Shown one piece after another: positions 7,916 through 13,923 of a stretch of DNA of 41,310 nucleotides. Made by a program: the position numbers and the translations under genes. The DNA lies in assembly GCA_905201895.1 (NCBI GenBank), contig CAJKPX010000016.1, positions 1-41,310 on the forward strand. The letters are read 5' to 3'. The notes under the pieces are model-generated. The model had not been told where the DNA came from. It searched no databases and saw only the letters and a list, made by a program, of their open reading frames with translations. Each line of letters opens with the position of its first letter. The stretch's first letter is position 1. The DNA comes from an uncultured Eubacteriales bacterium. Its GTDB lineage: Bacteria > Bacillota > Clostridia > Oscillospirales > CAG-272.

Positions 7916-7953
7916 CCCTATTTTGCAATTTATTTTTTGAAAATTGCAATTTT
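7907..7953. repeat. Cluster of AAATTGCAATTT palindromes
   Basis: AAATTGCAA (7907-7915) and TTGCAATTT (7923-7931) form a 9-bp inverted repeat with a 7-base gap. AAAATTGCAATTTT (7940-7953) is a second, ungapped palindrome. The first arm overlaps the -35 box of the aminotransferase promoter; the last overlaps the helicase stop codon. Confidence 0.6.
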
Positions 7954-10390
7954 AACCGTCTTTTTCAAATTTGTTCCAAAATTCAGTCACAATTTCTGCA
8001 AGTTCGTTCGGATTTCTTGCATATTGTTCGTTCTGCCAATGGTCGGGAAACAGCATTTTGTAGCGCTCCTCGGCGTATCTGTCGTCGATGAGCACGATCA
8101 CGCCGCGGTCCTCCTCGCGTCGGATCACGCGGCCTGCCGCCTGGAGCACGCGGTTCATGCCGGGATAGGTGTAGGCATAGTCATAGCCGCGCTCACGGGT
8201 GGTTTCGTAGTGGTCGCGCAGGATGTTGCGCTCGCTCGAGAGCCCCGGGAGCCCCGTTCCAACGATCACGGTGCCGATCAGGCGTCCGCCGGGGAGATCC
8301 ACGCCCTCGGAAAAGGAGCCGCCAAGCACGCAGAAGCCCACGCGAAGCCGACCGTCATCACAAAAGGCATCAAGGAATTTTTCGCGCTCGGATAGCGACA
8401 TGCTCCGCGTTTGAACAACGGTGCGCACCTTGGGATAGCGCTCGGTGAACACGCGCAGGACCGACTCCATATACCGGTAGGACGGAAAATAGGAAATGTA
8501 GTTCCCCTTCTTGCCCGACGTTGCGGCGGCAATGAGAGAGGCAACCTTGCGATAGGAGGCATCGCGCTCCTCATATCGCGTGCTCACTGTGGGAACCGTG
8601 ACAAGACAGAGGTTGCGCGGATCAAAGGGTGACGGCAGGGAGACGCGCACGGCATGGCGTCCGCCGCCGAGAATATCCGAAAAATAGTCGAGCGGCGTCA
8701 GAGTTGCCGAGAACAGCACCGACGCATGTGCACGTCCGAGCAGCGCATCCATGATCTGCGAGGGGTCCAGGCAGATCAGGCGCACCTGCCGCGCATCGCC
8801 CTCGACCTGAACGAAGGTGAGAAAGCGATCGTCATAATACTCTGCGATCGTATCGTAATGCTTCAGCCGTGTGGCAAGCGTGTGCACGTCGACCTCATGC
8901 GAGTCTCCACGGTGCAAGCGTAACCACGCCTCAAGCGCCGCGGACGTTTCGGTTACGCACCTTCCAAGCTCGGCAAGCGGATTACGCGAGAGATAGTAGC
9001 CGCGCTCCACCCCTTCCCCGTCCTTTTGCAGGGTGTCGCGGCAGAGGCGTCGCAGAGCATGAAGCGTGATGGCAAGACGCTCGAGGCAATCACGCAGGGG
9101 CTTTTCGCTCTCGGGGAGCTTACGCCAGAGTGATACCACGTCGCGGCTCTCGAGGGTTGCCGAATACATGTCGCAGGCACGGTCGCCGAGGTTGTGCGCC
9201 TCGTCGATCAGAAAAGCATAGCGATTGGCAGCAAGCGGCTCGGGATCGAAATAGCGGCGCAGATATACGTGCGGATCAAAGACATAGTTATAGTCGCAGA
9301 TGATAATATCGCAAAAGAGCGAGAGCTCAAGCTGAAATTCGTAGGGGCAGAGGTTGTGGCGTGCGGCGATCTCAAGAATCGAGGTGCGCGAGAAGCCGCT
9401 CTGGTTTGTGAGCGCCTCGCAAATAGCGGTTCCAACACGATCGTAAAAGCCCTTGGCATAGGGACAGTCGAGCGGGTTGCAATGGCGCGCGATCCCACCG
9501 GGATCGTCTTTTGCCGCATCGTTGCGGCACATCTGCTCGCGCGCGCTGAGCACAACCGTTCGCAGATGCGCGCCCGCCTCAAAGATCTGTGCGGCGGCGC
9601 GGTATGCCTCGCGTCGGGTGGACGCCTTGGCGGTGAGATAAAAGATCTTGTCCACGTGCCCTTCCCCAAGCGCACGGACGGCGGGATAGAGCGACGAAAG
9701 CGTTTTCCCCGTTCCCGTGGGAGCCTCCACAAAGAGGCGCTTGCCCGCCTTGATGTCGCGGTAGCATTCGCGGAGCATGATGTCCTGCCCCTCACGCACC
9801 GACGGATAAGGAAAGCGTCCGCCTGCCGCCGAGGGAACGAGAACGGTTTGGCGCTCGATGAGGATGCGTGCGCGGTATTCCACGAGTGAGAGCAGACCGA
9901 AATAGAATTCCTGCAGCTCGTCGGCCGTGTGAGTTGTGGTGAGATAGCGCGTTTCCACATCATCCAGACGGTAATAGGAAAGGCGTGTGTCGATCACATC
10001 GAGCCCGCGCTCGCGGCAGAGAAAATAGGCATAGCATCGCACCTGGGCATCGTGCATGGGGTCGGGTGGAAGATCAAAGGCTCGTGCACCCACCGTTTTG
10101 ATCTCGTCGACCGTGAGACGCTCGCCGCGCAAAATTCCGTCGGCACGACCGCTCACCTCAAATGAGATACCGCGGTAGAGCGTGGTGTTGCAGAGCGGCA
10201 CCTCGGCGTCATAGAGCACACCTGCCTCCGCCTGCAGTTTGCGGTGCACCTTGGCACCGATCTCGGCACGCTCGGGGGAAAACCGACGTCCCATGCCCGG
10301 GCGCAGGTCGATATCTCCACCCATGAGCGCCAATGCGCAGAGCTCGGTCACAGACATTGTGATCGCGCCGATCTCTATATTGTATTTCAC
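7952..10390 (-). CDS. XPD/DinG-like helicase fused to a RecB-type nuclease domain
   Basis: 812 residues from a GTG start 8 bases after AGGAGGT. Residues about 40-125 carry RecB-family PD-(D/E)XK landmarks: His49, GRADG with Asp84, DEIKT with Glu96 and Lys98, and QVRCY with Gln116 and Tyr120. A superfamily 2 helicase of the XPD/DinG type follows: Walker A APTGTGKT (223-230), four iron-sulfur cysteines (288, 304, 309, 348), DEAH box (396-399), and motif VI in AAGRVIRREEDRG (from 751). XPD-like enzymes unwind DNA 5' to 3' using an iron-sulfur cluster. The added nuclease motifs look intact, so combined unwinding and cutting in DNA repair is inferred. It is monocistronic. Confidence 0.88.
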   Translation of the reverse strand: MKYNIEIGAITMSVTELCALALMGGDIDLRPGMGRRFSPERAEIGAKVHRKLQAEAGVLYDAEVPLCNTTLYRGISFEVSGRADGILRGERLTVDEIKTVGARAFDLPPDPMHDAQVRCYAYFLCRERGLDVIDTRLSYYRLDDVETRYLTTTHTADELQEFYFGLLSLVEYRARILIERQTVLVPSAAGGRFPYPSVREGQDIMLRECYRDIKAGKRLFVEAPTGTGKTLSSLYPAVRALGEGHVDKIFYLTAKASTRREAYRAAAQIFEAGAHLRTVVLSAREQMCRNDAAKDDPGGIARHCNPLDCPYAKGFYDRVGTAICEALTNQSGFSRTSILEIAARHNLCPYEFQLELSLFCDIIICDYNYVFDPHVYLRRYFDPEPLAANRYAFLIDEAHNLGDRACDMYSATLESRDVVSLWRKLPESEKPLRDCLERLAITLHALRRLCRDTLQKDGEGVERGYYLSRNPLAELGRCVTETSAALEAWLRLHRGDSHEVDVHTLATRLKHYDTIAEYYDDRFLTFVQVEGDARQVRLICLDPSQIMDALLGRAHASVLFSATLTPLDYFSDILGGGRHAVRVSLPSPFDPRNLCLVTVPTVSTRYEERDASYRKVASLIAAATSGKKGNYISYFPSYRYMESVLRVFTERYPKVRTVVQTRSMSLSEREKFLDAFCDDGRLRVGFCVLGGSFSEGVDLPGGRLIGTVIVGTGLPGLSSERNILRDHYETTRERGYDYAYTYPGMNRVLQAAGRVIRREEDRGVIVLIDDRYAEERYKMLFPDHWQNEQYARNPNELAEIVTEFWNKFEKDG

Positions 10391-10428
10391 TGTAACCGAC
10401 CTCCTCTCGTTCGGGATTTATCCCTTTT

Positions 10429-10457
10429 ATTATATCACAAAACACGCGCGGTGTCAA
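10429..10457 (-). promoter_or_regulatory. Consensus promoter of the nuclease-helicase gene
   Basis: Minus strand: TTGACA (10457-10452), 17-bp spacer, TATAAT (10434-10429), with TGTGA before the -10. Both hexamers match consensus exactly. Confidence 0.85.
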
Positions 10458-10522
10458 CTGTGGCAGGTATGCTCCTCCGTTGCATCCAATTGTGTTAGAG
10501 GGAGCTCAGTGGGACAGAAAAT

Positions 10523-10589
10523 AAAAAAGTGATTGTTTTTTGTTGAAACAGAGGCATCTCTAGATTATCTCAACAGAAAAACAATCACT
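10523..10589 (-). terminator. Strong long-stem terminator
   Basis: AGTGATTGTTTTT (10528-10540) pairs with AAAAACAATCACT (10577-10589), and inner TGTTGA pairs with TCAACA. On the minus strand the stem is followed by TTTTTTATTTT. It serves the lipoprotein gene ending at 10651 and isolates the helicase promoter. Confidence 0.8.
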
Positions 10590-10650
10590 CTCCGAAATAT
10601 GATTTTGCGAAAATAACTGCCCAACGGCAGGCATCGAGGTGTGATGATAT

Positions 10651-11241
10651 TTATTTTTCAAAACGGTAAAATTCAAAGAAATATTTGCGTAAAAAGCCCT
10701 CCCAATCCGCAACAGAATCCTTTATTTCCCTGAACTGTCCATCCGAGGTGTGTATTCCAAGGAAAACGATCACCCTTTTATCATCTTGAAATGCTACACG
10801 CTTGAAGGCTCTGGGATAGTCATCTCCATGATTGTAGTCATCCTTGCTTCGTTTTTCATAGAAATCGTAAAACTGATAACCGTTATATTCCTCCGTGGCA
10901 CGGTCGCCAAGATAGGAGCAGTTTTCCATACAGCATGCCTTTGCCGCTTCATAATTCTGCTCGCTATATTCAAAATAATATAGTCCGCGTTCCAATATGT
11001 CAATACAATCATATCTCTCTTGATAGGAGTAAAAATAGTCCCCATTTTCATAAGGAATATCCTTGATCAGAGTATCAATACCCGGAAAAAGATCAATTTC
11101 AACTTTTGAATTATAATCGCCATAATATCGGTAATTCCCTATCCCATGTGCATCGTAGTTATGTGGCGCACAAGAACAAAAAGCAGAAATAGCAATCGTG
11201 ATCAAGCAAGCTATAGAAATTATACGAATCGTTTTATTCAT
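10651..11241 (-). CDS. Hypothetical exported (lipo)protein, AT-rich
   Basis: 196 residues. A basic start (MNKTIR) and a hydrophobic stretch to about residue 21 end in AFCSCAP, a poor but possible lipobox, so the protein is exported and perhaps lipidated at Cys22 or Cys24. The mature part is rich in Tyr, Asp and Glu, with repeated aromatic pairs (YRYYGDY, DYFYSY, YQFYDFYEKR). No family is recognised. Base composition is much more AT-rich than the flanking helicase and LRR genes, which hints at transfer. AAAGGAG precedes the ATG, a consensus promoter lies upstream and a strong terminator downstream, so expression as a single gene is likely. Confidence 0.65.
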   Translation of the reverse strand: MNKTIRIISIACLITIAISAFCSCAPHNYDAHGIGNYRYYGDYNSKVEIDLFPGIDTLIKDIPYENGDYFYSYQERYDCIDILERGLYYFEYSEQNYEAAKACCMENCSYLGDRATEEYNGYQFYDFYEKRSKDDYNHGDDYPRAFKRVAFQDDKRVIVFLGIHTSDGQFREIKDSVADWEGFLRKYFFEFYRFEK

Positions 11242-11274
11242 GATGAGCTCCTTTCATATTTTATCTTCAAAGCC

Positions 11275-11303
11275 ATTGTAACATAGTTTTAATAGGATGT
11301 CAA
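11275..11303 (-). promoter_or_regulatory. Promoter of the AT-rich lipoprotein gene
   Basis: Minus strand: TTGACA (11303-11298), 17-bp spacer, TACAAT (11280-11275), with TATGT before the -10. The stretch from 11304 to about 11500 is AT-rich and holds nothing else I can identify. Confidence 0.8.
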
Positions 11304-11504
11304 GCATTTTGAAATTTTTTTTGCATCTGGTTTTTAATCATTATTTCATATTTCGTAATATATTTCGAGATTTTGAGAATTGGATTTATCAATATATTTT
11401 CCATGCTCAGTCTCACTTCTATGCGCAGTGACAAATCAAGCATATGAAAAAACTTTTCAGAAAACAGGGAAAATGTGCAGATTTCACGCAAAAATGACAT
11501 GGGA

Positions 11505-11517
11505 GTTGTGGTATGAT
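11505..11517 (+). promoter_or_regulatory. Extended -10 promoter for the small LRR lipoprotein gene
   Basis: TTGTGG then TATGAT (11512-11517) matches the TRTGn extended -10 form seen elsewhere in this window. No good -35 box is found 17 bp upstream. Confidence 0.4.
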
Positions 11518-11545
11518 ATAGAAAAAAGAAAGGATTGATGCCCCT

Positions 11546-12211
11546 ATGAAAAAAATATTGCTTGCCTTTGTGTGCCTGTGCCTGCTTTTAGGTGGCTGTG
11601 GCAACCCAAAAAAGCCCTCTGCTGTCCCCGATGCGTCGACCGATGAGGAGAGCCGCGTGCCTGATGCGGATGATAGCGACGCGCGGATCGCCTACTACGA
11701 GCAGCTTGTAACCGAGCTGCGACGCGAGATCTTGCAGGTGAGGACCGAGCTCTACGTGGCACGCGTGGAATACGAATCGCGGATCGCCGAGCTGGAGGGC
11801 AACAAAGCCCCCGAGGGTCCCCTACCCGAGCACCGCCCGTCGGTCGAGTCGCAGTTTACATACGTCATTCAGAACGGAGGCGCGGTGATCACCGCCTACA
11901 CGGGAAACGAGCGCGAGGTAAGTGTTCCCGCCTCACTTGGCGGCTACCCTGTTCGTGCGATCTCCGACCGCGCATTTGCCGATCGGATCACACTTCTCTC
12001 GGTCGAGCTCCCTGACGGCGTGGCATCGGTTGGTTGGTTCGCCTTTTCGGGTTGCATTGCTCTGGAGCGTGTATCTCTCCCCGCGTCGTTGACCTCGATC
12101 GCCTACGGCGCCTTTGAAAACTGCCCCGCATCGCTCCTTCTGCTCTGCCCCGCCGACTCCTACGCCGCACAGTATGCCGCCAGCTATGGGATCGTAACGA
12201 GGGAGGGATAA
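11546..12211 (+). CDS. Lipoprotein with coiled coil and short LRR_5 (BspA-like) domain
   Basis: 221 residues. The signal peptide ends in a clean lipobox LLGGC (Cys18). It is followed by an acidic linker, a predicted coiled coil (about 48-88, with YYEQLVTELRREILQVRTEL), a second linker with prolines, and a compact LRR_5 region (about 105-205) with the units AISDRAFADRITLLSVELP, SVGWFAFSGCIALERVSLP and SIAYGAFENC. BspA-type repeats are common in surface proteins of gut bacteria and protists, where they bind other proteins; the ligand here is unknown. The Shine-Dalgarno AAAGGA is rather far (11 bases) from the ATG. Confidence 0.8.
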   Translation: MKKILLAFVCLCLLLGGCGNPKKPSAVPDASTDEESRVPDADDSDARIAYYEQLVTELRREILQVRTELYVARVEYESRIAELEGNKAPEGPLPEHRPSVESQFTYVIQNGGAVITAYTGNEREVSVPASLGGYPVRAISDRAFADRITLLSVELPDGVASVGWFAFSGCIALERVSLPASLTSIAYGAFENCPASLLLLCPADSYAAQYAASYGIVTREG

Positions 12212-12230
12212 CATAGAAGGCACACAGAAT

Positions 12231-12268
12231 ATAGGGGCAATTCGGATCGAATTGCTCCTATCGGTGTT
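12231..12268 (+). terminator. Terminator after the small LRR lipoprotein gene
   Basis: ATAGGGGCAATTC (12231-12243) pairs with GAATTGCTCCTAT (12249-12261) around a 5-base loop. A short TTTT follows after a few bases. Confidence 0.55.
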
Positions 12269-12347
12269 TTACGACACAGAAAAACGATCAAACGTCTGGT
12301 TATCGCCTAATTATTCCCGCATAAAAAAAGATATTTTTGAAAATGAC

Positions 12348-12376
12348 TTGACAATTGAAACATTTTCCGATATAAT
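12348..12376 (+). promoter_or_regulatory. Consensus promoter of the tRNA gene
   Basis: TTGACA (12348-12353), 17-bp spacer, TATAAT (12371-12376). Transcription would begin about 7 bases before the mature tRNA 5' end. Confidence 0.85.
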
Positions 12377-12389
12377 AATAAGGTGTTTC

Positions 12390-12466
12390 GGACCATTAGC
12401 TCAGTTGGTTAGAGCTCCCGGCTCATAACCGGTCGGTCCAAGGTTCGAGTCCTTGATGGTCCACCA
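12390..12466 (+). tRNA. tRNA-Met (CAU anticodon), CCA encoded
   Basis: All cloverleaf parts can be drawn: acceptor GGACCAT/ATGGTCC, D stem GCTC/GAGC, anticodon loop CTCATAA, variable CGGTC, T stem CAAGG/CCTTG with loop TTCGAGT, then A73 and CCA at 12464-12466. The anticodon is CAT. Position 1-72 is a G-C pair, so it is not an initiator; elongator Met is favoured, although a lysidine-modified Ile tRNA cannot be excluded by eye. The anticodon stem has one mismatch at its base (C27 against T43). It is transcribed from its own promoter to its own terminator. Confidence 0.9.
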
Positions 12467-12499
12467 AAACAAAAGGAGATGCCTTGTGCATCTCCTTTT
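12447..12499 (+). repeat. Direct repeat copy 1: tRNA 3' end plus terminator
   Basis: 53 bases, from inside the T loop of the tRNA through CCA and the terminator hairpin, are repeated exactly 170 bp downstream at 12617-12669. Confidence 0.95.
12471..12499 (+). terminator. tRNA terminator
   Basis: AAAAGGAGATGC (12471-12482) pairs perfectly with GCATCTCCTTTT (12488-12499), with further T residues after it. A second copy is part of the downstream repeat. Confidence 0.9.
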
Positions 12500-12616
12500 G
12501 TTTTGTGACTCTTGAGGTGCGAAAACCTTGCGTGGACGCAAAAAGAGTGTACTTTTAGATAATCAAAACGCGTCCACAAGCGGTGAGCACGCCAAGGGCG
12601 GGTGAGCCTTGGTTCA

Positions 12617-12669
12617 GAGTCCTTGATGGTCCACCAAAACAAAAGGAGATGCCTTGTGCATCTCCTTTT
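12617..12669 (+). repeat. Direct repeat copy 2: orphan tRNA-Met 3' end plus terminator
   Basis: An exact copy of 12447-12499, preceded by a degraded GGTTCA and without any 5' tRNA half. The 117 bases between the copies contain an 8-bp inverted repeat (GTGGACGC at 12532-12539, GCGTCCAC at 12570-12577) and no gene. The layout resembles an attachment-site scar or a small tandem duplication. Confidence 0.9.
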
Positions 12670-12717
12670 TTGATCCATGAGGTGCGGACGGCTTCGTTCA
12701 AAATTTTCTCTCTCATC

Positions 12718-12746
12718 TTGACATTATTTTATATCCATGATATAAT
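12718..12746 (+). promoter_or_regulatory. Consensus promoter of the 302-residue lipoprotein gene
   Basis: TTGACA (12718-12723), 17-bp spacer, TATAAT (12741-12746), with TGA before the -10. Confidence 0.85.
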
Positions 12747-12790
12747 AATTTTAGAAAAGCATCCAAAAGACTCAAAAGGAGGACACATTC

Positions 12791-13699
12791 ATGAAGCATA
12801 CGTTCAAACGGCTGATGCTGACCATTCTGGCGGCGCTGCTTGTTCTCTCCTTGGTTGCGTGCGAAAATTCACCGCAGAAGCAGCAGCAGATCATCAGTAC
12901 CTTTGATTCCTTCGGCTACACGGATCGCTATATTCTTGTAACGGCTCATGAGCTTCGCATCGGTGACCGCGTGATTGATCTGAATAGCATCACCTATGAT
13001 GGAAAACGCTGCTCGATCACCGTGGTCAATGGAGAGGGCGCCTATGCCTGGACCTATGCGGATGAGGAGGAGCGCTCGATCAACATTCTCTACGTTCCCT
13101 ATGACACCCTAGAGGCGATGCTACTTGCAACGCACGCGCTTCCCGATGATCACGTGATCCATGACGAATACTATAACGGCAAGCTTTATTTCCGCACGTC
13201 CAATCCCAAATCCTCCTTTTACGGTCATCTCTGTTTAGTTTATGATATTGCAACGGGGGCGATCGAAACGGTACCAGCCGCCTCCCTCCCCTATAATATT
13301 GAGAAGGCGGCGGACAACAACCGATCCGAGCAGTTTTCGCTCATGCGCGGCAAAACCGAGGATGATGAGGATACCCTGTTTGTGACGAAAAAAGCGACGG
13401 GAGAAACCAAAACGATCGACAATTCCCTCTTGACCACCTGCGAGGAGGGCAGAAAGATCGTGGCACTGGGAGAGCGTGACCTCGGGACACATTGCCACAC
13501 GGTGTTTGAGCGTGACGGCGTGATCTACGCGCTCTTTCTCTACGTCACCGACGGCGCGTTTGGATGGCCCTGCTACTACTACATCATGAAATACGATTTT
13601 GACAGCCACACGCTCCAATATTACACCTCGATCTTTTTCGAGGAGTACCCCGATTACTTCGACGATTTCTACATACCGGCGGAGGTTGATCCGCAATAA
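12791..13699 (+). CDS. Hypothetical lipoprotein
   Basis: 302 residues. A basic N-terminus, a hydrophobic helix and the lipobox LVAC (Cys24) mark a lipoprotein. The mature protein is acidic and beta-rich, with alternating short hydrophobic strands (for example RYILVTAHELRIGDRVIDL and KLYFRTSNPK) that suggest a propeller-like or repeated beta fold, but no domain is recognised. The C-terminus is rich in Tyr, Phe and Asp (EYPDYFDDFYIP). AAAGGAGG lies 9 bases before the ATG. A consensus promoter and a near-perfect terminator hairpin frame the gene, so it is transcribed alone. Confidence 0.7.
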   Translation: MKHTFKRLMLTILAALLVLSLVACENSPQKQQQIISTFDSFGYTDRYILVTAHELRIGDRVIDLNSITYDGKRCSITVVNGEGAYAWTYADEEERSINILYVPYDTLEAMLLATHALPDDHVIHDEYYNGKLYFRTSNPKSSFYGHLCLVYDIATGAIETVPAASLPYNIEKAADNNRSEQFSLMRGKTEDDEDTLFVTKKATGETKTIDNSLLTTCEEGRKIVALGERDLGTHCHTVFERDGVIYALFLYVTDGAFGWPCYYYIMKYDFDSHTLQYYTSIFFEEYPDYFDDFYIPAEVDPQ

Positions 13700-13704
13700 A
13701 AAAA

Positions 13705-13741
13705 GGGATGAGTCAAATGCAAAATGCATTTGACTCATCCC
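13705..13741. terminator. Perfect 16-bp hairpin after the lipoprotein gene
   Basis: GGGATGAGTCAAATGC (13705-13720) and GCATTTGACTCATCCC (13726-13741) around AAAAT. The longer T-run is on the minus-strand side, so it may stop transcription from both directions. Confidence 0.75.
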
Positions 13742-13785
13742 CTCTTTGATCAAAAACCGTGAGAGCTTTCTTTTATGAAAATGCC

Positions 13786-13831
13786 TTACGGCTTTTTGAA
13801 ATTGACGATCACATAGTTCATCGCGTCCTGC
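13786..13831 (-). pseudogene. 3' remnant of a paralogue of the 245-residue membrane protein gene
   Basis: The minus strand encodes DAMNYVIVNFKKP and a stop, matching the end RTMYYAIVNFKKP of the gene at 16858-17595. At DNA level 37 of 40 bases agree (13788-13825 region against 16858-16897). Upstream of this the similarity stops abruptly, so only the tail of a second copy survives. It lies in the same orientation as the intact gene, on the far side of the LRR gene. Confidence 0.7.
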
Positions 13832-13867
13832 CCTCCCCTTTTGATTGATCAATAATTTTTTATATAA

Positions 13868-13902
13868 CAAAAGCGGCAACCGAAATTCGGCTGCCGCTTT
13901 TG
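13868..13902 (-). terminator. Terminator after the large LRR lipoprotein gene
   Basis: CAAAAGCGGCA (13868-13878) pairs with TGCCGCTTTTG (13892-13902), with inner CCGAA/TTCGG pairing. An A/T-rich stretch follows on the minus strand. Confidence 0.75.
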
Positions 13903-13923
13903 TGTGTTATGCTTTGCTGAATT

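Noticed and set aside
10523..10589. A MITE or IS remnant based on the long inverted repeat
   Set aside because: No target-site duplication is seen, and the T-rich tail on the minus strand after a lipoprotein gene fits a long-stem terminator better.
12590..12636. A second tRNA gene after tRNA-Met
   Set aside because: Only the 3' part is repeated; no acceptor 5' strand, D arm or anticodon arm can be drawn upstream of 12617.
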